DNA of 32,345 bases from an uncultured bacterium (GTDB lineage: Bacteria > Verrucomicrobiota > Kiritimatiellia > UBA8416 > CAMZLY01): the NCBI GenBank assembly GCA_947311825.1, contig CAMZLY010000179.1, positions 1-32,345 on the forward strand, read 5' to 3'. Of this stretch, positions 24,987-32,345 are shown in pieces. The number at the start of each line of letters is the position of its first letter. Positions within the stretch are counted from its first letter, which is position 1. A program made the position numbers and the translations under genes. Under the pieces are notes generated by a model. The model was not told the origin of the DNA and searched no databases. It saw only the letters and a program-made list of their open reading frames with translations.

Positions 24987-26171
24987 GTGAAGAATGATAG
25001 AAGTGTGGTTTTGTTTTGTTTGATAGTTGGTGTTTTTATCAATACAGTAAGTGCTATGAATGTTTATAGAACTCAACCAAATAAAACTATAAAGGTGACG
25101 ACAGGTACTAGGTATGGGCAGGTTAATGTAGGTGATGTAAATACTGACGGTAAAAAAGATATTATCGTTTCTCTTTACCCTAAAAAGAAGATTAATAAAG
25201 CTGGAGATTTTGTGGGGTATGACAAAAAAGGATCTTTGATGATCTTTTTTCAGAAGGCAAGAGGTGGTGGCTTTTCTGTAAAGCCTGATTTAATAATTCC
25301 GGCAGAGAAAGAGCCAAGGGGAGTTGTTGTTAAAGATGTTGATGGTGATTCTAAAAACGATATCATCTACAATGATTACCGAGAAAATCTATATATATGT
25401 TATGCTAAAAATGAATTCAGATCGCAGAAATATTGTGATATAAATATGCGTTCTGGTAGCCTTGTTGATGTAAATCTTAATAATAGTCTTACCAATAAAT
25501 TAGCAGCCTCTTTTCTTTCTCATGCAGTGTGGTGGCGAGTATTGAAAGATGGTACTAGTGTTGAAAAAACATATATTGCTAGACCACCGGATAATAAATC
25601 AGGTAGTCCGGCAGTAGGTGATTTAAATGCTGATGGTGAAACTGATTTAGTGTATGCCGAAAGAAAAACCCTTTATTTATATTACGGGCCGTTTAGACCT
25701 GCAGATATTTTGAATCCAAGTATGTTGAAAAAGCATACTATTATGAATACAACATTAGGTGCCGGATATATTAATGGTGTTTCTTTAAATGACTTTAATG
25801 GCGATAACCTTACCGATGTTGCAATAAACGTAGAAGAAATGGGGATATTATTTCTCAACCAAGATACAGAAGGAGAATTTAAAGAAGATGCTTCAAAAAA
25901 GATTGAAGGTGACTTTTTAAAGATTTTAACGACCGATATTAATAATGACAAGCTAGACGATGTTGTTGCTATAGCCGGTAATTGTAGTATGGTTAAAATC
26001 TTTTTACAGAAAAAAGAAGTTGGTTTTGTAAAAAAAGAAAAAAATGCAGATCAAACTATAAAAATAAATCAAGCATATGATATAATTATCGACGATATTA
26101 ATGATGATAATAAAAATGATTTGCTTGTTTTAAGTTCGAAGGGTAAATTGATGATATATTACGCAAGATAA
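24987..26171 (+). CDS. Secreted VCBS/FG-GAP repeat protein (beta-propeller), paralog 1
   Basis: The 394-residue protein starts at GTG with a signal peptide (VVLFCLIVGVFINTVSA) and then carries at least six repeats built around calcium-binding-like D-x-N/D-x-D-G/x loops: GDVNTDGKKDI, KDVDGDSKNDI, GDLNADGETDL, NDFNGDNLTDV, TDINNDKLDDV and DDINDDNKNDL. This pattern is typical of FG-GAP/VCBS seven-bladed propellers, which bind ligands or act as surface scaffolds. It has no catalytic motif that I can recognise. A closely related gene follows at 26295, with shared segments such as KEPRGVVVKDVDGD and TYIARPP, indicating tandem duplication. It opens the plus-strand block of exported proteins. The exact role is unknown. 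Confidence 0.85.
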   Translation: MKNDRSVVLFCLIVGVFINTVSAMNVYRTQPNKTIKVTTGTRYGQVNVGDVNTDGKKDIIVSLYPKKKINKAGDFVGYDKKGSLMIFFQKARGGGFSVKPDLIIPAEKEPRGVVVKDVDGDSKNDIIYNDYRENLYICYAKNEFRSQKYCDINMRSGSLVDVNLNNSLTNKLAASFLSHAVWWRVLKDGTSVEKTYIARPPDNKSGSPAVGDLNADGETDLVYAERKTLYLYYGPFRPADILNPSMLKKHTIMNTTLGAGYINGVSLNDFNGDNLTDVAINVEEMGILFLNQDTEGEFKEDASKKIEGDFLKILTTDINNDKLDDVVAIAGNCSMVKIFLQKKEVGFVKKEKNADQTIKINQAYDIIIDDINDDNKNDLLVLSSKGKLMIYYAR

Positions 26172-26174
26172 GAT

Positions 26175-26200
26175 GTTATTGATTGAAATAACCTTTTTTT
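26175..26200 (+). terminator. AT-rich hairpin followed by a T-run, possible intrinsic terminator
   Basis: GTTATT-GATTGA-AATAAC forms a six-base stem directly after the first VCBS gene and is followed by C and seven Ts. The stem is short and weak, so this may attenuate rather than stop transcription into the paralog downstream. Confidence 0.45.
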
Positions 26201-26294
26201 GCAAGTACCTCTAGTTTAGGTTAATAAGTTGAGTGCTGGCAGGTAAGTTTAATAGCATGTATGTGCGGTAAGAGGACAGGGAGTATAATAAGTT

Positions 26295-27410
26295 ATGAAG
26301 AGTATTATTTGTTTAGTATGTATTATGGTTTTTATAAATGTATCTTATGCTAAAAACATTTTTCCATTAAAGCCTAGTGAAACAATTTTTATGAGAAGTA
26401 ATATTGAGTATTCGGATGTTAATGTTGGAGATGTCAATAATGATAAGAGGCAAGATATAATTGTATCTGTTTATGAGAATAGTTTAACAAAAGGTTCTGT
26501 TGATGTCTTTTATAAAAAGAAGAAAAAGTTCAGTTCAAAACCTAGTTTTAGTATTCAAATAAAAGAGCCGCGCGGGGTTGTCGTCAAGGATGTAGACGGA
26601 GATAGGAAAAATGATATAATTATAAATGAAAGAAAAGAAAATCTTTATTTGTGCTGTGCGAAGAACGATTTTAAGCCACAAAAATATTCTGATGTAAATA
26701 TGCGGTCGTATGATTTGTTGGATGTTAATTTAAATACCTTTAATAAAGATATGGTATCGGTTCTTTCTGCGGCGACATGGTGGAGAATTGCTAAGGATGG
26801 TACAGTTAAAAAAACATATATTGCACGTCCTCCATCAAATGTTTCCGGACTTCCGGCGGCTGCAGATTTTAATAAAGATAGGATTATTGATTTAGTATTT
26901 CCTACAAAGCTAAAAGTGCTTATTTATTATGGTCCATTTAAGCCGGTTGGTGTACTTACTCCAAAGATGCTAGTTAAGCACTCGATAATTGAACTAAAAA
27001 ATAAGATTTTATCAGTCTATACCGGAGATTTTAATGGCGACAGTAAACAAGATATTGCGGTCTACCAGCCTGGCGTAGGTATTTCATTCTACTGTCAAAA
27101 AGCTAATATGGGGTTTAGTAATAAGGCATCTTGTTGTATTGCCGGTAAGTTTCAAGATATAAAATCGGCTGATATAAATAAGGATAAACGGGATGATATT
27201 GTTGTTATAGATAGTAATTTGGGTTCCATAAGGGTATTTTTACAAAAAACTGACGGAACGTTTGCCAACTCAATACTTGATGCTGATCAGGTTCTTGTTG
27301 GAAAGAAGTATTATAAGCTTAATATAAATGATGTAAATAATGATGGAGTGAAAGATTTGATTGTTGCGGGTTATGGCAATTTTATTGATGTTTATTATGG
27401 TCGAAAATAG
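26295..27410 (+). CDS. Secreted VCBS/FG-GAP repeat protein (beta-propeller), paralog 2
   Basis: The 371-residue protein has a signal peptide (SIICLVCIMVFINVSYA) and the same repeat plan as the gene before it: GDVNNDKRQDI, KDVDGDRKNDI, ADFNKDRIIDL, GDFNGDSKQDI, ADINKDKRDDI and NDVNNDGVKDL. Shared landmarks in the same order (KEPRGVVVKDVDGD, NLYLCCAKN, TYIARPPSN, YYGPFKP) show that the two are duplicates that have since diverged; several glycine positions of the loops are replaced here. AGGGAG lies eleven bases before the ATG. Its 3' end overlaps the next gene's start by fourteen bases, suggesting coupled translation. Function beyond a secreted propeller is not evident. Confidence 0.85.
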   Translation: MKSIICLVCIMVFINVSYAKNIFPLKPSETIFMRSNIEYSDVNVGDVNNDKRQDIIVSVYENSLTKGSVDVFYKKKKKFSSKPSFSIQIKEPRGVVVKDVDGDRKNDIIINERKENLYLCCAKNDFKPQKYSDVNMRSYDLLDVNLNTFNKDMVSVLSAATWWRIAKDGTVKKTYIARPPSNVSGLPAAADFNKDRIIDLVFPTKLKVLIYYGPFKPVGVLTPKMLVKHSIIELKNKILSVYTGDFNGDSKQDIAVYQPGVGISFYCQKANMGFSNKASCCIAGKFQDIKSADINKDKRDDIVVIDSNLGSIRVFLQKTDGTFANSILDADQVLVGKKYYKLNINDVNNDGVKDLIVAGYGNFIDVYYGRK

Positions 27411-28842
27411 AAAAAATCTTATCAGAATCAGCTTATTACTTATTGGAGTGGTGGCTAATTCTTTTGCGACGACTTGGTATGTAGATGCATCTAAGGCTGA
27501 TAATAGTGGGCTCGCAACAAACTGGGCAACTGCAGTGCGGGATATTCAGGCTGCCGTTGATATGGTGAGTGATTATGATAAAATATTAGTAACAAATGGG
27601 CTTTATAATCAAGGTGGGGCGGTTTCTGATCTTGACAGTACGATGACGAATCGTGTAGCTCTTAATAGTAATCAAAAATTTATTGTGATAGAAGCTGTTA
27701 ATAAAGGGCTTGATGATACAATTATTGAGGGGGCTCCTGATTATGGTACAGGGGGGGCTGGTCCAGGGGCAATAAGGTGTTTTCATGGTAATGTTCATAA
27801 TGGTAATTCTGATGATACAGTTGTATTAAATGGCTTTACTTTGCGGAATGGATATACCAAATATTCAGGGGTATTCTGGGCTGATCAAGCAGGTGGTGCC
27901 ATTCATAGTGCTCGAGCTACTAATTGCTGGTTTTATAGCAATCATGGTTATAATGGTGGTGGTGCCTGGGCATATAGTCAACTTAGAGATTGCCATGTTT
28001 TTAATAATTCTGCTTGGCAGGGTGGGGCCGGTTTAATGGGAGAGGTTTGGGGTTCTGTCATTTATAATAATTATGCTAGTCGTCAAGGTGGGGCGGTTTC
28101 TGGCTCAATATTACATAGTTGTACAATAAGTAATAACGCTGCAAATACCAAGGGTGGAGCTATCTATGGTGGAAGTGAGGTTTATTATTGTTTTATAATA
28201 GATAATTATAGTGACCAGAATGCTGGTGTTTTTGAGAATGCTTGTGTTGTAAGCAACTGTATAATTAGTCACAATACGTCAGTGGGAACGGGGGCAGTGG
28301 GGTTTCAATATAGTAGTGATTCTAGGTCGTATATTTATAATTGTTTAATTAAAGATAATATTGCGATAGGCGGACAGGGGAGTGCCATTTGGGGGAATAT
28401 AACTGTTGTTAATAGTACTATAGTGAATAATAAATCTTCTATTCCGGGGCAAACTGCCGGTTTAAACGGTAATGATGGTTCTCTTATCGCTATTAACTCT
28501 ATTGTGTATGGAAATACAAATATCACTGATGAAGTGGAAAATAACTATACCACCAATTTATCAAAAATGGTAAACTGCTTGACGTCACCTACTCCTACGG
28601 GAATGCCGTTTGATGGTGGTGGAAATATAACTGGGGCTCCATTGTTTTTAGATGATGCCTGTCATTTAGCTAATAATTCACCGGCTGTCGACTCGGGAAT
28701 AACTACTAATGTGATTAGCATTGATATTGATAGGGTTGTACGCCCTTTAGACGGCAATAACGATGGTAGTTCTTTGTATGACATTGGGTGCTACGAGCAT
28801 ATTTATGTAAGACCTAATATCAGTTTCCTGGTCATAAAATAA
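27397..28842 (+). CDS. Secreted right-handed beta-helix protein with choice-of-anchor Q-like C-terminus
   Basis: The 481-residue protein begins with a signal peptide (ISLLLIGVVANSFA) followed by TWYVDASKADNSG, NWATAVRDIQAAVDMV and KILVTNGLYNQGG, the usual opening of pectate-lyase-like beta-helix proteins in this group. Repeated coils each carry a GGA-type turn (GGAIHSA, GGGAWAYS, GGAGLMG, GGAVSGSI, GGAIYGG). The end (SPAVDSGITTN, DIDRVVRPLDG, YDIGCYEH) matches the choice-of-anchor Q pattern. It is probably a surface or secreted polysaccharide-binding or lyase-like protein; no catalytic residues can be assigned. The ATG at 27397 lies inside the end of the preceding gene (fourteen-base overlap), chosen because it gives a proper signal peptide. 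Confidence 0.82.
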   Translation: MVENRKNLIRISLLLIGVVANSFATTWYVDASKADNSGLATNWATAVRDIQAAVDMVSDYDKILVTNGLYNQGGAVSDLDSTMTNRVALNSNQKFIVIEAVNKGLDDTIIEGAPDYGTGGAGPGAIRCFHGNVHNGNSDDTVVLNGFTLRNGYTKYSGVFWADQAGGAIHSARATNCWFYSNHGYNGGGAWAYSQLRDCHVFNNSAWQGGAGLMGEVWGSVIYNNYASRQGGAVSGSILHSCTISNNAANTKGGAIYGGSEVYYCFIIDNYSDQNAGVFENACVVSNCIISHNTSVGTGAVGFQYSSDSRSYIYNCLIKDNIAIGGQGSAIWGNITVVNSTIVNNKSSIPGQTAGLNGNDGSLIAINSIVYGNTNITDEVENNYTTNLSKMVNCLTSPTPTGMPFDGGGNITGAPLFLDDACHLANNSPAVDSGITTNVISIDIDRVVRPLDGNNDGSSLYDIGCYEHIYVRPNISFLVIK

Positions 28843-28857
28843 AAAATTCAAGAAAAT

Positions 28858-30582
28858 ATGAAAAAATGTATAAACAACTTTATTTTAATAATAGTATTAT
28901 TTAGTAGCGGTACATTTTTATATGCTATTCCTCCTATTCCTCCCGTAGTGTATGTTGCTGGTGATGGTAGCGGAGATTACAATTGTAATGGAAGTGATGA
29001 TCAGGATAAAATTAATGATGCTATTGATTTTGTATCTAAAAATATAAGATTTACAACGGTTTATTTGAAAGGCAAATATACTTATAGAATAAAAAATTCT
29101 ATTAATATTCCAGAAGGTACAGAAATAACAATTGCAACAAATGCAAAAGTGGAATCACCAAAATCGCCAATAATCTATGTAGCCGGTGATGGTAGTGGTG
29201 ATTATAATTGTGACGGGCAGTCTGATCAGGAAGAGATTAATGCCGCATTGGATTTTGTTGCTGAGAATCCTGAGTTCACAACGGTATATTTAAAAGGGGG
29301 ATATACTTACTGGATAGATGAACCCATTGTCATTTCAAGCAATACAAAATTAGCTGGCGATGAAACAGCGAAAGTTCAGTTAATAGATAATGCCCCATGG
29401 CCTGTTAACAAGCCGATGATAAGGCAGAAAGGTCCTGAGCGTTGGAAAGAGTCATTGGTAAATGCCATTTACGGTACAGAAAATGATTCTATAACTAACT
29501 CTGAAATATGTGGTTTTGAAATATCAGGTGGTGTAAACTATGATAAGCCAATAGGAAGCTGGTATTTGATTCTAATGATATTTTATACTGCTTCTGATCT
29601 TAAGGTTCACGATATGAATCTGCATGATAGTCGTGGTGATATTATTAGAATTATGTCGCAAGCACCCGGCATTATGAAAAATATAAAAATATATAATAAC
29701 TATATGGAAAATTCTGGGCATGAAGGGGTTTATTTTGCATTTGTTACAGATGTTGAAGTGTATAATAATAAAATTCGTATTACTAATACCAATTGCGGGA
29801 TTAGGCTTTCGCAATGTAGCAATATTTCTATTTATGGAAATACAATAGGAAATAACTTAACCACTGTCGCATCAGGGTATGCAGGGGTTTTATTGGAGAA
29901 TGGTGGAATATTAATTGGTACATGTGAAATATATAATAACTTTATCTATGGTAAATGTCCTGGTATAGCTATTGAGTCAACGTATCCAGATAAAAATTTA
30001 AAAGATGTGCATATTCATCACAATAGAATCTACAGAGCATTTAATAATACAGCTTGTTCTGTTCAATATTGTAATGGAGGAATTCATTTGCACGGTACTC
30101 ATAATACAATAATAGAATTTAACACCATAGAAAGTAGTTATAAGGATGGCATTGTATATGAAGTTGATTCGGGTAATGAAACTGGATATCAAACTATAGT
30201 ACGCAATAATATTATTGCTAATTCTTCAGGATACGGAATTAATAATCTTGCAACTTCTCAACATTCTTTTATTTGTGAATATAATGATGTTTATAATTCT
30301 CAACAAGGTAATTACAACAATGCTTCTTCTACCAGTGATATCCATTTGGCTCCATCTTTCCTTATGAGTACCGGAACAGTTTCTGATATTATCAACCTTC
30401 ACCTAAAATCAGAATATGGGAGTTGGAACGGTTTATCTTGGACAAACAGTGCAATAACTAGTCCTTGTATAGATCAAGGGGATCCATTATTAGACTTTTC
30501 AAAAGAACCTTTACCTAACGGAGGAAGAGTTAATTTAGGTGCCTATGGAAATACAATAACTGCAAGCAAGAGTTCGATGTGA
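28858..30582 (+). CDS. Secreted beta-helix protein with duplicated N-terminal module, disaggregatase-like
   Basis: The 574-residue protein has a signal peptide (about 1-23) and then two adjacent 75-residue modules, both starting YVAGDGSGDYNC (32-43 and 107-118) and containing FTTVYLKG. A parallel beta-helix region follows (about 200-480) with short coils such as DLKVHDMNLHDSRGD, NIKIYNNYMENSGHEG, DVEVYNNKIRITNTNCGIRL and NISIYGNTIGNN, and it ends with an SPCIDQGDP/NLGAYGN segment. The module and helix wording closely recall, from memory, Methanosarcina disaggregatase-related proteins, which act on cell-aggregate polysaccharide. A glycan-cleaving or glycan-binding role outside the cell is therefore likely but unproven. 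Its stop overlaps the next gene's GTG start by four bases. Confidence 0.8.
   Translation: MKKCINNFILIIVLFSSGTFLYAIPPIPPVVYVAGDGSGDYNCNGSDDQDKINDAIDFVSKNIRFTTVYLKGKYTYRIKNSINIPEGTEITIATNAKVESPKSPIIYVAGDGSGDYNCDGQSDQEEINAALDFVAENPEFTTVYLKGGYTYWIDEPIVISSNTKLAGDETAKVQLIDNAPWPVNKPMIRQKGPERWKESLVNAIYGTENDSITNSEICGFEISGGVNYDKPIGSWYLILMIFYTASDLKVHDMNLHDSRGDIIRIMSQAPGIMKNIKIYNNYMENSGHEGVYFAFVTDVEVYNNKIRITNTNCGIRLSQCSNISIYGNTIGNNLTTVASGYAGVLLENGGILIGTCEIYNNFIYGKCPGIAIESTYPDKNLKDVHIHHNRIYRAFNNTACSVQYCNGGIHLHGTHNTIIEFNTIESSYKDGIVYEVDSGNETGYQTIVRNNIIANSSGYGINNLATSQHSFICEYNDVYNSQQGNYNNASSTSDIHLAPSFLMSTGTVSDIINLHLKSEYGSWNGLSWTNSAITSPCIDQGDPLLDFSKEPLPNGGRVNLGAYGNTITASKSSM
28951..29385 (+). repeat. In-gene tandem duplication of a 75-codon module
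   Basis: Codons 32-106 and 107-176 align without gaps at protein level (GDGSGDYNC, DQ, IN-A-DFV, FTTVYLKG, YTY). DNA identity is clearly lower because of many synonymous changes, so the duplication is old or both copies are maintained by selection. In remembered relatives only a single copy is usual. Confidence 0.8.
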
Positions 30583-31355
30583 AAAATATAGATTGCAAAC
30601 GTATAGATGTACACTATCACATTTTAGACCGTAGAACGTATGGTTGGGAAAATGATTGGAAACAATCTGTTGAGGATGCAGATAAACTGGAAATAGATCA
30701 GCTTTGTATATCCATTCTTCCTGAAAATAAATGTGCTAATCCGAGTGAATTTCGCCAAGTTAATGATGATGTTTTACAGGCAATGAAAGATTATCCAGGG
30801 CGATATTTAGGATATGCATTTGTTAATCCTGGTTATACAAGAAAGGCCGTAGAAGAAGTGGAACGCTGCATAAGAGCAGGAATGATAGGCGTAAAACTTT
30901 ATTCTGCATATACAATAGATGATCCTGTAACTGAACCCGTAATAGAAAAATGTATTGATCTTGGCGTGCCTATTCTTATGCATGCAGGATATGCACATAT
31001 AGACATGGGGCAACCATCAATATCTACGGCACTTCATTTTACAAATATTGCTAAAAAATATCCTGAAGCAATGTTTATTGAGGCACACATAGGGGGTGGT
31101 GGTGATTGGGAGTGGTCAATTAAAGAGCTAAAGAAATGTCCTACTGTTTTTTTAGATACTGGCGGAAGTGTTATTGATGATGGTATGATAAATATGGCGG
31201 TTAAAGAATTAGGGGTTGAACGACTGTTGTTTGCAACTGACTGCTCTATTTATTCTGGCGTTGGTAAAATTCTTGGAGCAAGATTAACAGAGCAACAGCG
31301 CAGGAAAATATTTTCAGAGAATTTCAAGAATATTTTATCTAAAAGAAAGCTTTAG
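30579..31355 (+). CDS. Amidohydrolase-family (Amidohydrolase_2) metal-dependent hydrolase
   Basis: The 258-residue TIM-barrel protein keeps a full set of amidohydrolase_2 landmarks: His12-x-His14 (VHYHI), Lys106 (GVKLYSA), His135 (ILMHAGY), His170 (FIEAHIG) and Asp221 (FATDCS). It has no signal peptide, so it is cytoplasmic, unlike the four exported proteins before it. It starts with GTG, overlapping the preceding stop by four bases (GTGA), a clear sign of coupled translation; the next gene starts two bases... that is, one base after this stop plus one. The coupling suggests that the secreted beta-helix protein releases something this enzyme helps to degrade, which is inference from position only. 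Confidence 0.88.
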   Translation: MKNIDCKRIDVHYHILDRRTYGWENDWKQSVEDADKLEIDQLCISILPENKCANPSEFRQVNDDVLQAMKDYPGRYLGYAFVNPGYTRKAVEEVERCIRAGMIGVKLYSAYTIDDPVTEPVIEKCIDLGVPILMHAGYAHIDMGQPSISTALHFTNIAKKYPEAMFIEAHIGGGGDWEWSIKELKKCPTVFLDTGGSVIDDGMINMAVKELGVERLLFATDCSIYSGVGKILGARLTEQQRRKIFSENFKNILSKRKL

Positions 31356-31356
31356 A

Positions 31357-32127
31357 ATGAAAAAACTTTTTGATTGTAATGCCCATATAGGGAATTGGCC
31401 ATTTAGAAAATTACATAATAATAACGCAATGGGATTACTGAGAATGATGGATCGTTCTGGTATAACTAATGCAGTTGTCTCTTCCATTGATGCAATTTTT
31501 TATAAAAACTGTCAACCTGGAAATGTTGAAGTTTTTCGTCAGATTAAAAAATATCGTGAACGTTTATTCCCGTTTGCTGTTATTAATCCATATTATGCAG
31601 GTTGGCAAGAGGATTTAGAAGAATGTGTGGGAAAATATAATATAAAAGGGATAACTATTTACCCAAGCATTCATGGATATTCCTTAAAGGATGATTGTGC
31701 AGATGAACTTATGGTAAAGGTGAAAGAGTATAAAATACCGGTTGCCATATCATTAAGAATAGTCGATCCCCGTCAAGGGCATTGGCTTTTTCAAGTACCT
31801 AACATAAATATAGAAGATTTGGTATGTTTTACTAAGAAACATTCTGAAGTCTCATTTATTATTAGGGATGTAGAAACGGAAATAATAGATAAGAAACTCA
31901 TAAAAATTAATAATTGTTATTTTGATATTTCCAGAATAAATTTTTGTGAAAAAGATATTCTCAAAAAGTTAATTACAAAAAGTAGTGTTGATCGATACCT
32001 TTTCGGTAGCCAAATTCCATTTAAAGATCCTACTCCGGCGATACTTAAATTGCAGTTAAGTAATATTACAAAAATAGAACGCAATAAAATAGAGTTTAGA
32101 AATTTAGAAAATCAGATAAAATCTTGA
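31357..32127 (+). CDS. Amidohydrolase-fold protein lacking metal ligands, probable pseudoenzyme
   Basis: The 256-residue protein follows the gene before it at once (one base between TAG and ATG) and shares its layout, with FDCNAHIGNW at the N-terminus, FPFAVINPYY, and a final YLFGSQIPFKDP. The metal residues are mostly gone: the HxH motif is Asn8-x-His10, the region of the strand-5 His reads ISLRIVD, the region of the strand-6 His reads FIIRDVE, and the final Asp is Gln219. It is therefore probably not a metal-dependent hydrolase; it may be a regulatory or structural partner of the intact paralog, or use different chemistry. The frame is intact with no sign of decay, so the protein appears to be maintained. 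Confidence 0.8.
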   Translation: MKKLFDCNAHIGNWPFRKLHNNNAMGLLRMMDRSGITNAVVSSIDAIFYKNCQPGNVEVFRQIKKYRERLFPFAVINPYYAGWQEDLEECVGKYNIKGITIYPSIHGYSLKDDCADELMVKVKEYKIPVAISLRIVDPRQGHWLFQVPNINIEDLVCFTKKHSEVSFIIRDVETEIIDKKLIKINNCYFDISRINFCEKDILKKLITKSSVDRYLFGSQIPFKDPTPAILKLQLSNITKIERNKIEFRNLENQIKS

Positions 32128-32198
32128 GCCACGTATAAATCTATTTATATTGTTCTAACTGCTAGAGTTGATCTAGACCTGCTCAGTATGGTTAGCAG

Positions 32199-32216
32199 AC
32201 CTCTGTTTACAGAGGT
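32199..32216. other. Short strong hairpin before the four-helix-bundle gene
   Basis: ACCTCTG-TTTA-CAGAGGT is a perfect seven-base stem with a four-base loop in the 152-base gap after the amidohydrolase-like gene. A second small palindrome, CTAGA-GTTGA-TCTAG, lies at 32162-32176. No T-run follows, so a terminator call is weak; these could be part of a repeat element linked to the next gene. Confidence 0.5.
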
Positions 32217-32279
32217 AATGGTTGAAATGTTCTGGTTAAAGTCTTGCATTGTTAATCTAATAGGCTTAATTTTTCTCGT

Positions 32280-32345
32280 ATGAAAACAAGATTTGATCAT
32301 GAAAAGTTAGATGTATATCAAAAGGCTGTTCAATTTGTTGTTTGG
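32280..32345 (+). CDS. Four-helix-bundle protein (S23/IVP-like), start only
   Basis: Only the first 22 codons are in the window. They read FDHEKLDVYQKAVQFV after MKTR, the characteristic opening of the S23/IVP four-helix-bundle family, named from intervening sequences in 23S rRNA and related to the Avd accessory protein of diversity-generating retroelements. Most copies, including ones scattered through PVC genomes, have unknown function. Identification rests on this N-terminal signature alone. Confidence 0.75.
   Translation, partial: MKTRFDHEKLDVYQKAVQFVVW

Overview
The window looks like a chromosomal segment of an AT-rich, Gram-negative bacterium of the PVC superphylum, most likely Lentisphaerota or Kiritimatiellota. 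This is judged from gene families rather than any marker gene: DUF3857/transglutaminase proteins, creatininase-family hydrolases beside Gfo/Idh/MocA oxidoreductases and a long sodium:solute symporter, choice-of-anchor Q-like beta-helix proteins, a GxxExxY protein and a four-helix-bundle (S23/IVP-like) protein. No rRNA, tRNA, CRISPR array, prophage or transposase was seen, and no stretch over 300 bases lacks a gene.

Layout. (1) 1-9865, plus strand: a 5'-truncated exported tandem DUF3857/transglutaminase protein whose second half has lost its catalytic Cys and His; an Mrp/NBP35 Fe-S carrier ATPase; and two large multi-pass membrane proteins resembling GT-C glycosyltransferases. (2) 10017-17568, plus strand: a catabolic-looking cluster of a creatinase-like M24 protein lacking most metal ligands, a zinc-type alcohol dehydrogenase, a creatininase-family hydrolase, a Gfo/Idh/MocA dehydrogenase, a Na+:solute symporter with a soluble insert and acidic tail, and a CBM9-like lipoprotein. 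Two dehydrogenases plus a creatininase-fold hydrolase plus a symporter recall the Thermotoga-type inositol route (iolG/iolM/iolN); a creatinine/creatine-like substrate is the main alternative. (3) 17633-23424, minus strand: DegT aminotransferase, GxxExxY protein, DegT aminotransferase, Gfo/Idh, amidohydrolase, the last pair overlapping by 4 bp. (4) 23610-24752, plus strand: a GntR-LacI-type regulator divergent from block 3, with a perfect 13-bp palindrome between them. (5) 24987-32127, plus strand: two paralogous secreted VCBS/FG-GAP proteins, two secreted beta-helix proteins and two amidohydrolase-fold proteins, several joined by overlaps; the second amidohydrolase has lost its metal ligands. 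The window ends in the start of a four-helix-bundle gene.

The most unusual structure is around the GxxExxY gene (21145-21945). One side carries a perfectly periodic array of fifteen 16-mers, the other a 49-bp array of four and a quarter units, and each 49-mer contains the same 16-mer in the opposite orientation. The gene, which has PD-(D/E)xK nuclease-like residues including a QxxxY motif, is therefore bracketed by inverted copies of one short palindromic sequence, inside an otherwise co-directional gene block. This resembles the layout of REP-associated transposase loci but with a different protein fold. Other short hairpin elements (3799-3884, 12205-12275, 13127-13160) occupy intergenic gaps.
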